This document shows, piece by piece, positions 54,012-62,023 of a stretch of DNA of 64,000 nucleotides (positions are counted from its first letter, which is position 1; the number at the start of each line of letters is the position of its first letter). The notes below the pieces were generated by a model, which was given only the letters and a program-made list of their open reading frames with translations, was not told where the DNA came from and made no database searches. Source of the stretch: WQTU01 sp031548835 (GTDB lineage: Bacteria > Spirochaetota > Spirochaetia > CADAEX01); assembly GCA_031548835.1 (NCBI GenBank), contig JAVBQS010000110.1:1-64000 (forward strand), written 5' to 3'. Position numbers and translations under genes: made by a program.

Positions 54012-54261
54012 TTTATATACCTGTTCTCATATAGCAATAGTATGATTAAGGGAAAACCCTAGTCTCACCTAAATTTAAACATAATATTTAAATTATTAAA
54101 AAGTGACAATAATAAAGAGAAAGATTTTTTAAAAAATTAACTTTTGATAATTTTTAGAAAAAATTTTGTTATTTGATATAAAATTGATTTCCTGAATTTT
54201 GAGAATAATTAATTGAGGCTGTTTTTTGTTTTACCTCTGTTGCTTTTGCTAACAGATGATT

Positions 54262-54299
54262 TTGACAACATTGACAACCAATTCTTTAAAATGTAAATT
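54262..54299 (+). promoter_or_regulatory. Two overlapping sigma-70-type promoters before murA
   Basis: TTGACA occurs at 54262-54267 and again at 54271-54276. Each has a -10-like hexamer at exactly 17 bases: TTTAAA (54285-54290) and TAAATT (54294-54299). Initiation from either would give a leader of about ten bases or less before the murA ATG at 54306, where no ribosome-binding site is seen. A leaderless or near-leaderless murA mRNA is possible. The rest of 54012-54261 is AT-rich with no gene. Confidence 0.5.
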
Positions 54300-54305
54300 C
54301 CAAAC

Positions 54306-55589
54306 ATGTGCAGATACTTTGTTGATGGTTCTTTCCCAATAAGCGGTAAAATAAAGGCAAGCGGTAATAAAAATGCAGCTCTTCCATGTATTGCTGCGGC
54401 TCTTCTTTCTGATGGAGAAGTAATTCTTGAAAATATTCCTGAAATTGAAGATGTCTCTGTAATGCTCTCTATTGCTTCCAAACTTGGAGCAACTGTTAAA
54501 AAAATCAAATCAAATGAATATTCAATAAAAAGCGATAATATAAAATCAGAACTTCCTAATGAAGAAGCAAAAACAATAAGAGCTTCCATTCTTTTTGCAG
54601 GCCCTTTGCTTGCAAGAACAGGAAAGGCTATTTTGCCTCCTCCTGGAGGAGATGTAATCGGCAGGCGCAGGCTTGATACACACTTTATTGCTTTTAGCGA
54701 TCTTGGTGTAAGAATAGAAGTTGATGGTTTTTTTAAACTTACAGCCAATAAACTGGTTGGCGCAGATCTTTTTCTTGATGAAGCTTCTGTTACTGCCACT
54801 GAAAATGCAATAATGGCGTCTGTTCTTGCAGAAGGAAAAACTGTTATACAAAATGCAGCATCAGAGCCCCATGTCCAGGATTTATGCAAAATGCTTGTCT
54901 CTATGGGGGCAAAAATATCAGGAATAGGGTCTAACATACTTTCCATTGAAGGAGTAAAAAAGCTTGCCGGCACAAAATATAAGATTGGAACAGATTTTAT
55001 AGAAGTGGGATCTTTTATAGGCCTTGCTGCTGTCACGCGCGGCGAACTTGAAATTGAAGGAGCATCTCCTTCTGATCTTAGAATGACTAAAATTGCTTTT
55101 GCAAAGCTTGGAATACATTGGGAAACAAATGGATCATCAATTAAAATAAATCCGGGACAGGGGCTTAAAGTTGTTCCTGACTTTGGCGGCCAGATACCTC
55201 AAATTGATGATGCTCCATGGCCGGGATTTCCGCCAGATCTTACAAGTATTATTACTGTAGTGGCTACCCAGGTTGAAGGAACAGTCCTTATACATGAAAA
55301 AATGTTTGAATCAAGGATGTTTTTTGTAGACAAACTTATAGGAATGGGAGCAAAAATTATTTTATGCGATCCCCACAGAGCTGTTGTAAGCGGTCCTTCG
55401 AGGCTTAAAGGAAGCCATCTTGTTTCGCCTGATATAAGAGCTGGAATGGCAATGGTTATTGCAGCTCTTTGCGCAGAAGGAAAGAGTGAAATAAGAAATG
55501 TGTACCAGATTGAACGGGGATATGAAAATCTTGTTGCGCGTCTTAAAAAACTGGGCGCAAAAATAGAAAAAAAAGATTCTGATTGTTAA
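54306..55589 (+). CDS. murA: UDP-N-acetylglucosamine 1-carboxyvinyltransferase with Asp at the catalytic Cys position
   Basis: 427 residues. SGNKNAALPCIAAALL near 19 (substrate Lys-Asn), FAGPLLARTGKAIL near 97, and the inside-out alpha/beta repeats are those of MurA, which commits UDP-GlcNAc and phosphoenolpyruvate to peptidoglycan. The active-site loop, usually PGGCAIGxRP, here reads PGGDVIGRRR, with Asp116 (GAT, 54651-54653) in place of the nucleophilic Cys. In mycobacteria, chlamydiae and Borrelia an Asp here keeps activity but gives fosfomycin resistance. The ATG at 54306 is almost leaderless from the promoters seen. Confidence 0.93.
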   Translation: MCRYFVDGSFPISGKIKASGNKNAALPCIAAALLSDGEVILENIPEIEDVSVMLSIASKLGATVKKIKSNEYSIKSDNIKSELPNEEAKTIRASILFAGPLLARTGKAILPPPGGDVIGRRRLDTHFIAFSDLGVRIEVDGFFKLTANKLVGADLFLDEASVTATENAIMASVLAEGKTVIQNAASEPHVQDLCKMLVSMGAKISGIGSNILSIEGVKKLAGTKYKIGTDFIEVGSFIGLAAVTRGELEIEGASPSDLRMTKIAFAKLGIHWETNGSSIKINPGQGLKVVPDFGGQIPQIDDAPWPGFPPDLTSIITVVATQVEGTVLIHEKMFESRMFFVDKLIGMGAKIILCDPHRAVVSGPSRLKGSHLVSPDIRAGMAMVIAALCAEGKSEIRNVYQIERGYENLVARLKKLGAKIEKKDSDC

Positions 55590-55608
55590 AATAGACATAC
55601 TATTTTTT
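55588..55608 (+). terminator. Weak terminator after murA
   Basis: AAAATAG (55588-55594), a 5-base loop and CTATTTT (55600-55606) form a small stem continuing into two more T. It overlaps the murA stop and lies between convergent genes, so it could also serve the minus-strand gene in part. The stem is short. Confidence 0.4.
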
Positions 55609-55615
55609 ATAAATT

Positions 55616-57316
55616 CTATTGCTTAAAATTATTAATAGAAGAAGCTTTAGCTATTGTATAAAAAATAGTTGCAATAAGTTCTACAGATATTATTACTGTG
55701 CAGCACACAGCTGCACCTGTAATACCTGTCTCTTTTATAAAAATTGACAATATTCCGCTTTTAATATAAATAATGCTTCTTTCAAGAAAATAGATTGCAA
55801 CAACCGCAATCGGCAGAATTAAAAGAGATAGGTATGTTTTTACTATTCTTCTTTTAAGAAAAGAGATTCCTGCTGATATAACTAATAAAAGCATAAAAAT
55901 ATAATTAAAAAACCGTATAAATCTTATAAAAAGAGTTTCTTCAGGAGCATATTTTCCTGCTCCTGATTCTGTAAGAAGCATTAGATTACTCAATAAAAAT
56001 GATGTTTTTATTTTTAAAAATCTGCTTTTTTCCATTCCCATATAAAGAAATGCTTCATGCGGAATTTCAAGATCAACAGATGATATTCTATCGTTTCTAT
56101 TTCCCACAATAATTTCAGGATAAAGAAGCAGCCTTGTATCTTTTCCCATACATTGCATATTAAGTGTATTTCCAATAGCTTTCCCATATAGTGCTTTAAT
56201 ATGCCTATCTATATTGCCTGATGCTGATAGATTAATTATATCAATATCAAAAAAATAGATGCTGTCACTTGTAAAAACTATTTTTTTGACAAATATAAGC
56301 TCTTTTCCTGGATCTCTGCCATTTATAAAAGCAATTTCTGTTTTTCCCGGAGCAAAATAGAGAGCTCTTGCATCTTCATAAAAAAAAGAGCTTTCTTCCA
56401 GAAATGAAAAAAGGCGTTTTCCTATATTATTTACTAACTCCTGGTCTTCCGGAAATTCTTCTGAAAGCTGGTGATAAAGATAATATGCTCCATAAAAATC
56501 ACCTGACTCAATTCTCTTTGATATATTAATTTTGCCATCATATAGTTTTTCTTCTTTGCTGGTATTTGGAGCAAAACCTGAAAGTTTTGACATTGCATTT
56601 TTCACAACTATTGCTGCTTTGGTTCTGCTGCTTTTAAATCCGCCTGCCATTTGGCCATAATATGCAGCAGAAGAAAAATCTCCCAGCTTATAATATTCTT
56701 CTGCAATATCAAGAAGTTTTTGGCCTGTCAAAATATCTCCTGAAACAGCTTTTACTTTTTCTCCGCTAATTTCATCGCTATAAACATTATCAGGCCATGC
56801 AATTTTTATATCATTTTTAATATCAATAGCTTTTTTATTATTTTGATCAATATATAAATATAAATCCACAAAAGCCAATGCATCTTCCAGGTTGCCCTCT
56901 TTCGTATTTTTTTCTGCTTCTATTAAATAAAATTCGCCTGCTTTAGAAAGTTCTTCAAGCCACTCTTTTTTTTCAATCAAACCAGGTTCTGCAAAAAAAA
57001 CAAGAAAAAAATAGATTAGAGCTGTAGGAACAGATATTGGAATAGTAGAGAAAAGTAAAATTATTCCACTTTCGCTGCTGTTTTCCAGGCTTTTGTTTTT
57101 ATCAGTAAGCATAATAAGCAAAAACAGGGCGCCTGCAGAAATTGGAAGAAAAAGCCGTGAATAGATTGTAAATATACATATTAAAAGATAAGGCGGGACA
57201 AGAACTTGTATTGCAAGCCTTTGAATTATAAAAAAAGAATAAAGCGCTATAAAAATAAGGAAAACAAAATGAGTAAGGAAAAGATATTTGATATTTCTGC
57301 TTGCTGTCAGCTTCAT
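55616..57316 (-). CDS. Membrane protein of unknown function with tetratricopeptide-like middle part
   Basis: 566 residues. Four hydrophobic helices at the N-terminus (about 8-125), a soluble middle (about 125-470) with helical-repeat-like segments (GEFYLIEAEKNTKEGNLEDAL; LLDIAEEYYKLGDFSSAAYYG, each split here as GEFYLIEAEKN and LDIAEEYYKLG), and three more helices near the C-terminus (about 470-560). The middle resembles TPR units. No family is recognised. It overlaps the preceding minus-strand gene in an ATGA, so the two membrane proteins are co-translated and probably work together in the envelope. Confidence 0.75.
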   Translation of the reverse strand: MKLTASRNIKYLFLTHFVFLIFIALYSFFIIQRLAIQVLVPPYLLICIFTIYSRLFLPISAGALFLLIMLTDKNKSLENSSESGIILLFSTIPISVPTALIYFFLVFFAEPGLIEKKEWLEELSKAGEFYLIEAEKNTKEGNLEDALAFVDLYLYIDQNNKKAIDIKNDIKIAWPDNVYSDEISGEKVKAVSGDILTGQKLLDIAEEYYKLGDFSSAAYYGQMAGGFKSSRTKAAIVVKNAMSKLSGFAPNTSKEEKLYDGKINISKRIESGDFYGAYYLYHQLSEEFPEDQELVNNIGKRLFSFLEESSFFYEDARALYFAPGKTEIAFINGRDPGKELIFVKKIVFTSDSIYFFDIDIINLSASGNIDRHIKALYGKAIGNTLNMQCMGKDTRLLLYPEIIVGNRNDRISSVDLEIPHEAFLYMGMEKSRFLKIKTSFLLSNLMLLTESGAGKYAPEETLFIRFIRFFNYIFMLLLVISAGISFLKRRIVKTYLSLLILPIAVVAIYFLERSIIYIKSGILSIFIKETGITGAAVCCTVIISVELIATIFYTIAKASSINNFKQ

Positions 57317-58204
57317 TTGTTAACCTTAAGAGATAATATTTTTATTAATAAAATACACAAAGAAAAAACAATATATGTAAAATAGTATATGCCATTATTA
57401 AAAGGAATTAAATTTCCAGCGTCCTGTAAAAATTGGGGCAATTGAATTCTTTGAATATAAAAATTAAAACCAATAAAGCAAATAACAAAAAATTGGGAAA
57501 AAAGATAGTTAATAAGCGGCCATTTTCCTGTAGAAAAAAAGAAAGAAATAGCTGATATAGTAATTATTATTGAAACAGTTTTTATAGCTGTTACTTTTAC
57601 AGCCTGTTTTTCTGTTTTTCCCAAACTTTCAGCTATAAAAGAGGAAATTTTTATAAAAAAATTAAAAAATTTACGATATGGATTTGGCTGCGCAACAATA
57701 TATTTATTATCAATACCCTGAAGCTTTAACACCATATCTTCAGAAACAGAATAATTTCCTGTATAGGTTTCTGCACTATTTCTGGAAACACTATTTTTAT
57801 TAATTATAATGCCTGCTAATTTACTGTTTTCACTTTTATCAACAAAAATAATATTGCTATTTGAAGGATAAAACCGGTCCTGCTCTACCTCAAAAGGGAC
57901 AGCTGTATGGTTGTATGGGAAAAATATTTCTGTTAAAGAAAGCAGCAATGAAAGTAGTAGAAATATTGCTGAAAACTTTAAAAAACCATAATTTCTTTTT
58001 TTATTCCAAAACGCAGGAATATAGATAATAATTGAAATTAATATAATAAGAGAAAGATTTTTTTTAAAAAAAACAAGTAAATCAATTCCTTTTTCACTAT
58101 TAATGGGAATAAAATTTTGGGAAAAAGTTATAAAAGCGCCTACAATAATGAAAAAAAGAAAAGATAAAAAACTTTTTATAAAAGGTTTGATATTTTACTC
58201 CCAT
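57313..58204 (-). CDS. Membrane protein of unknown function, apparently frameshifted near its start
   Basis: From TTG 57948 a 211-residue frame is open, but the same frame continues upstream without a start through about 80 further codons of clear membrane-helix character (SFLSFLFFIIVGAFITF, then NLSLIILISIIIYIPAFW) to a TAA. An ATG at 58204 in another frame (MGVKY) precedes a run of four A (plus-strand T at 58193-58196). Removing one A would join the two into a protein of about 296 residues with three N-terminal helices, a soluble part (about 90-190) and three C-terminal helices. It is coupled to the 566-residue membrane protein. Family unknown. Confidence 0.6.
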
Positions 58205-58510
58205 GATTACCAGATAGGCATTCTCTTTTATCTGTAAAAATTTTTAAAAAGAGCCTGCTTTCTTGTATAAATTCTAATTTATTTTCAAAATTCTTTTAAA
58301 TTTTCGAAATCCGGCCTATTAAGATATTTGAAAAATCATTTAAATTGAATTTTACCATGCTGTTTTCTGACTTGCAATAACATTATTTATGACAAATCAA
58401 ACCAATACAGCAGCAATCATTTTTGCTGCTATATTTTGCAAAGTACTTTTTAGAAATATAATTATTTAATAATATAAACTTATATTATATGAAAAAAGGA
58501 GTGTTATTCC
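58205..58510. other. Intergenic region between a minus-strand membrane protein gene and the tautomerase gene
   Basis: AT-rich sequence with no credible gene. A stem-loop with AGCAGCAA (58409-58416), loop TCATTT and the complement (58423-58430), followed by ATATTTT, lies about 80 bases before the tautomerase start and could act as an attenuator or terminator. AAGGAG stands shortly before the ATG at 58511. Confidence 0.4.
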
Positions 58511-58732
58511 ATGCCGCATGTTGATATAGCTATGTTTCCCGGCCGTAATAATGAAATAAAGACAGATTTAGCCAAAAAAATACAGAAATTTTTAGCAAAA
58601 GAATTGGCAATTGATGAAAATGTTGTATCTGTTTCTATCGAAGATGTTTCCAAAGAAAACTGGAATACTCATATAAAAAAATATTCCGATAAGACAATAT
58701 TTATTAGCCCTAAGCCAATTTCAAATATTTAA
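58511..58732 (+). CDS. 4-oxalocrotonate tautomerase-family protein
   Basis: 73 residues. It begins MPHVDIAMFPGR; in this family Pro after the removed Met is the catalytic base, and PGRNNEIKTDLAKKI matches the usual PGRs.eqK..la..I. SVSIEDVSKENW supplies the second conserved strand. The family tautomerises keto/enol acids and has varied roles in small-molecule metabolism. It has a good AAGGAG ribosome-binding site and stands alone. Confidence 0.85.
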   Translation: MPHVDIAMFPGRNNEIKTDLAKKIQKFLAKELAIDENVVSVSIEDVSKENWNTHIKKYSDKTIFISPKPISNI

Positions 58733-59097
58733 TCTACAATGCTGAATTAAATACTATTTTCTTGCTTCATACAATAAAGACGCTGTTGGGTATTTGTTTT
58801 TTAATATATATACATATTATGCTTTTTGCACAAGTTATCCACAATTAATTAAGATAATATCAGCACAATATGCTTTAAAAAAACAATGCTATAATTTCTC
58901 AGATAGATAATATTTCTTAAAAATAAGACAATTTAATCAAATAATTATTTATAATATAAAGATTTATAGAAATAGTACAAGGGCTAATATAAATTGGAAT
59001 TTATAGATTTGAATATTTATAACCTGCTATATTACCAGCTAAGAGTTATCAACAGGTTATTAACAATAAATTTCTTAAATAAGAGTGCTAGGAGTCT
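58733..59097. other. AT-rich intergenic region with DnaA-box-like nonamers
   Basis: No gene is visible. A perfect TTATCCACA (58835-58843) is followed about 210 bases later by TTATCAACA (59046-59054) and TTATTAACA (59057-59065), with very AT-rich DNA between them. These match the DnaA-box consensus or differ by one or two bases. An inverted repeat (TATAACCTG...CAGGTTAT) brackets the right-hand part. No dnaA, dnaN, gyrB or rpmH gene is near, so an origin is not established; the boxes may also be chance in AT-rich sequence. Confidence 0.35.
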
Positions 59098-59649
59098 TTA
59101 CCCGAGAAAAACCTGTCCATTATTATCAATAGCAAGAATTGTTTTACATTCAGAACATCTGAATCTGCCAGGCTTGGTAGCTTTAAGTTTTCTTGAACAT
59201 ATAGGACACTTAAATATTTTGGGAAATAGTTCTGATGATTTTTGGGGATTTCCCTTATTAAAGAATTCTATAGCATCATCGAAAGAATCTTTGATATTAA
59301 AAAATTGAGAAAATCCAAGCAGCTGAAAAACTTCATAAACTTTGGGCTGTATTTCAAGCAGAACAATATCTCCGCCTCTTGGCTTTACTGTTTTAAGAAA
59401 TGCTGTAAATGAACCTATACCAGTACTTGATACATAATTGAGGCCATTGCAATTAAAGATTAACTTTATAAACCCTGTATCAACAGCTTTTGCAATCCTT
59501 TTTTGAAAGGAGTTAGAGTTATATGTATCTATATAGCCTGTAAGATATATTACAAGGCATTTGTTGTCAGTCTCAACTTTTTGTAACCTGATTTTCAGAC
59601 TATCATCTTTTTCATCATCAAATCCTGGCACTATTTCATTATTTGACAT
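59098..59649 (-). CDS. STAS-domain protein with C-terminal zinc ribbon
   Basis: 183 residues. A STAS domain (about 15-130) has FNCNGLNYVSSTGIGSF (about 65-82), with the serine position used for phosphorylation in anti-sigma-factor antagonists (SSTG). The C-terminal part is a zinc-ribbon: CPICSRKL and RCSECKT (about 147-165). STAS antagonists normally regulate sigma factors by binding a serine kinase; an attached zinc ribbon is uncommon. No kinase or phosphatase gene is adjacent in the window. Confidence 0.85.
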   Translation of the reverse strand: MSNNEIVPGFDDEKDDSLKIRLQKVETDNKCLVIYLTGYIDTYNSNSFQKRIAKAVDTGFIKLIFNCNGLNYVSSTGIGSFTAFLKTVKPRGGDIVLLEIQPKVYEVFQLLGFSQFFNIKDSFDDAIEFFNKGNPQKSSELFPKIFKCPICSRKLKATKPGRFRCSECKTILAIDNNGQVFLG

Positions 59650-59816
59650 AAATTTACCTTTATCAAAAAAAATGATTTACAAAACAGTGATCTATTTTTT
59701 ATCTTCTATAATAAAAGTTAATCTCTGTTTTGTCAAATAACTGATGAGCAATAATGTCTCTATTAACTATTATCGGTACTTTATACTTATATTATTTATG
59801 TTTTATTTTGTAAATA

Positions 59817-59825
59817 TGCTATAAT
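59817..59825 (+). promoter_or_regulatory. Extended -10 promoter of the small secreted-protein gene
   Basis: TGCTATAAT, an extended -10 element, lies 42 bases before the ATG at 59868; the -35 region is weak. A G-rich stretch (AAAAGGGGG, around 59848-59856) follows in the leader, though about 12 bases from the start. Confidence 0.5.
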
Positions 59826-59867
59826 AGCAGTAGGTCTTTTTTCTGTTAAAAGGGGGTATCTGATAGG

Positions 59868-60338
59868 ATGATAAAAAGAATCTTTATTCTTTTAATAGTC
59901 TGCGGCGGGGTGGCTTTCGGCAATCCTGCGCCTGGTTTTGATAATTATGTTGATTTTGATATTTCAATTAAAGAACTTAATTCCCATGTAAAAAGGGGGG
60001 ATTTAAATTCTATAAAAAATAGATATTTGGTTCTGGACGGCTCTTTTGCTGCTTATAATGTTATTGATGCAAAAGAATCTGCTTATACTGTCGAAATTGA
60101 GCTTATAAACGGGGAATGGAAAGGTGTTTCTGATGTTTTTATCTATAGAGCCATAATTGTTTTTAGCGGTAAGGAATATCAGGCTAAATTTCCTGCAAGA
60201 AGAAAAAGTACTCCGGATCCTGCCGAAATTCCCATAAATTCAGGACTTATTGTTGTTGCAAAGCTAAAAGAGGCAAGAAATTTTGATGGAGTAGTTGTTC
60301 CTGTTCTTGATGGTTATTATTTAAGAATATATAAATAA
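59868..60338 (+). CDS. Small secreted protein of unknown function
   Basis: 156 residues. A typical signal peptide (about 1-18, ending VAFG) precedes a beta-rich domain with LVLDGSFAAYNVIDAKES near 50, IYRAIIVFSGKEY near 92 and VVPVLDGYYLRIYK at the end. The charged/aromatic pattern suggests a small soluble periplasmic or surface protein. No family is recognised. It is followed by a hairpin terminator. Confidence 0.8.
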   Translation: MIKRIFILLIVCGGVAFGNPAPGFDNYVDFDISIKELNSHVKRGDLNSIKNRYLVLDGSFAAYNVIDAKESAYTVEIELINGEWKGVSDVFIYRAIIVFSGKEYQAKFPARRKSTPDPAEIPINSGLIVVAKLKEARNFDGVVVPVLDGYYLRIYK

Positions 60339-60381
60339 AATATATACTACTCTTCTACAAGAAGCAGGGTTGTATATATTT
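60338..60381 (+). terminator. Terminator-like hairpin after the small secreted-protein gene
   Basis: AAATATATAC (60338-60347) pairs with GTATATATTT (60372-60381); an inner stem CTTC-TACAA-GAAG lies between. TTGTT follows. The stem is AT-rich. It separates this gene from a GC-rich patch upstream of thyA. Confidence 0.45.
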
Positions 60382-60384
60382 TGT

Positions 60385-60545
60385 TCACTTCCTCGCTCTG
60401 TCACGTGCACTACGCCTTGGAGGGCGAAGCGTGCATCCTGTGCCGGAGCAGTCTGGGACAGGAAACTACGATTGCCTGCCTTTGGCGTCGGCTTCGACAC
60501 GACACTCGCGAAGTTTATCCCTGCGAACGCCGGGATCGGTGAATA
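60385..60545. other. GC-rich patch in the leader of thyA
   Basis: About 160 bases are markedly richer in G and C than the rest of the window. They include an imperfect palindrome TGCACTACGCC...GGCGAAGCGTGCA (60407-60434) and repeated CGAAG/CTTCG motifs. An ATG at 60431 in frame with thyA would add 45 residues of unlikely composition (many Ser/Thr/Pro/Arg). Compare the GC-rich hairpin insert at 16268-16331. Confidence 0.5.
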
Positions 60546-60565
60546 ACCAAAAGGGAGAGGTTTTA

Positions 60566-61429
60566 ATGAAACAATATCTTGATCTTGTAAAATATGTGCT
60601 TGATAATGGAAAAAGAAAGGTTAACCGCACTGGTGTTGCAACAATTAGCTGTTTTTCATGCTTTTATAAGGTTGATATTGCAGAAGGATATCCTCTTCTT
60701 ACCACAAAAAAGATTTTTTTTAATTCAATGCTCAGAGAGCTTCTCTGGTATCTTTCAGGCGAAGAACATATAAGAAATTTAAGAAATTATACAAAAATTT
60801 GGGATTCCTGGGCAGATTCAGAAGGCCGTCTTGAAACAGCATATGGGCGGTTCTGGCGGAGGTTTCCTGTTCCTGCAAAAGGCCTTGACGGCGAGGCATG
60901 GTCTCTTAAATGGGTTAGCATAGACAAGGAAACAGGGGAAAAGGTTTTTGACCAGATAGGATATATTATAGATTCTCTTAAAGAGATAAAGCAGAATCCT
61001 GCTTCAAAAGCAGCACGCCGCCTTGTTGTATCTGCATGGCATCCTGCAAATGCAGCAGCAAGCCTTCTTCCGCCATGCCACTATACATTTTGTTTTAATG
61101 TTTCTGATGATAAGCTTAACTGCCACCTTACACAGCGTTCTGCTGATATAGCTCTTGGCGTGCCTTTTAATCTTGCCTGCTACTCTCTTCTTACAATAAT
61201 GCTTGCAAAAGAGTGCGGTTTTATGCCTGGGGAATTTGCCCATACTCTTATTGATGCGCATATTTATGAAAATCATATAGAAGGATTAAAAACACAGCTT
61301 CAGCGGACTCCGGGAAAACTGCCAGAGATTGTAATAGCTGATAAGCCTTTTGATAAGCTTACATTCGAAGATTTTAATCTTATAGATTATAATCCCCAGC
61401 CTGTAATAAAATTCGAGGTAGCTGTTTAA
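60566..61429 (+). CDS. thyA: Thymidylate synthase
   Basis: About 288 residues from ATG 60566, which has GGGAGAGG upstream. ATISCFSCFYKVDIAEGYPLL... shows the folate-region start (in part KVDIAEGYPLLTTKK); catalytic Cys171 is in LPPCHYT; RSADIALGVPFNLACYSLL (split RSADIALGVP, FNLACYSLL) is the dUMP/folate-binding block; the end PQPVIKFEV is typical. At the site of the usual Gln five residues after the catalytic Cys there is Cys176. It methylates dUMP with methylene-tetrahydrofolate. The stop overlaps folA by one base. Confidence 0.93.
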   Translation: MKQYLDLVKYVLDNGKRKVNRTGVATISCFSCFYKVDIAEGYPLLTTKKIFFNSMLRELLWYLSGEEHIRNLRNYTKIWDSWADSEGRLETAYGRFWRRFPVPAKGLDGEAWSLKWVSIDKETGEKVFDQIGYIIDSLKEIKQNPASKAARRLVVSAWHPANAAASLLPPCHYTFCFNVSDDKLNCHLTQRSADIALGVPFNLACYSLLTIMLAKECGFMPGEFAHTLIDAHIYENHIEGLKTQLQRTPGKLPEIVIADKPFDKLTFEDFNLIDYNPQPVIKFEVAV

Positions 61430-62004
61430 TGACTATTATTGAAAAACCAATTGCAATTATTGTTGCAATGACAAAGGATTGCCTGATTGGCGATAAAAAT
61501 AACCTTCCCTGGCACCTGCCTGAAGATCTTAAATTGTTTAAACAGACTACAATGGGAAATATTGTTATAATGGGCAGAAAAACATTTGAATCTATTGGGA
61601 AACCGCTCCCGGGAAGAAAAAACTTTGTAATATCTGCCTCTGTTTTTACACAGTCTTCTGATGAAAAAAAATGCTGCACAAATGATCTGCAAAATAAAAA
61701 TGATGCAATGGGTGCTGCACAAAACGCTGAAATGCCGCAATATAGCGCAGGAAAAGTTTATTATTTTAAATCTCTTGAAGATGCTTTTAAAGCTTCTTCT
61801 TTTGCAGAAGGAAATCCTTTTGTCATTGGAGGCGCATCTATCTATAAACAGGCATTGCCTTTTGCAAAAATACTTTATATCTCTTTAGTTAAAAAAAATT
61901 ATTCAGGAGATTCCTATTTTCCTGAATTTGATTTAAAAGATTGGGAACTTGCAGAAGAAAAAGATTTTGCTGATTTTACTCTCAACATTTTAAAAAGAAA
62001 ATAA
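61429..62004 (+). CDS. folA: Dihydrofolate reductase with an extra loop
   Basis: 191 residues, about 25 more than usual. AIIVAMTKDCLIGDKNNLPWHLPEDL (about 8-33; split AIIVAMTKD, CLIGDKNNLPW, HLPEDL) covers the NADPH-binding start and the folate-binding acidic residue. NIVIMGRKTFESIGKPLPGRKNFVIS (45-70; split IVIMGRKTFES, IGKPLPGRKN) is conserved, as is VIGGASIYKQAL near 131. An insertion at about 72-104 rich in Asn/Gln/Ala/Cys separates two core strands. It regenerates tetrahydrofolate consumed by the adjoining thyA product; the genes are coupled. Confidence 0.93.
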   Translation: MTIIEKPIAIIVAMTKDCLIGDKNNLPWHLPEDLKLFKQTTMGNIVIMGRKTFESIGKPLPGRKNFVISASVFTQSSDEKKCCTNDLQNKNDAMGAAQNAEMPQYSAGKVYYFKSLEDAFKASSFAEGNPFVIGGASIYKQALPFAKILYISLVKKNYSGDSYFPEFDLKDWELAEEKDFADFTLNILKRK

Positions 62005-62023
62005 AAATAATTAACAAACAGGC

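Noticed and set aside
54209..55036. Long open frame on the minus strand opposite murA
   Set aside because: It lies antisense to conserved MurA codons and its translation is Ser/Pro/Ala-rich without any recognisable domain; it is the mirror of a real coding frame.
60431..60565. N-terminal extension of thymidylate synthase by 45 residues from ATG 60431
   Set aside because: The extension falls in the GC-rich patch, has unlike composition, and the ATG at 60566 has a good GGGAGAGG ribosome-binding site and matches the family start.
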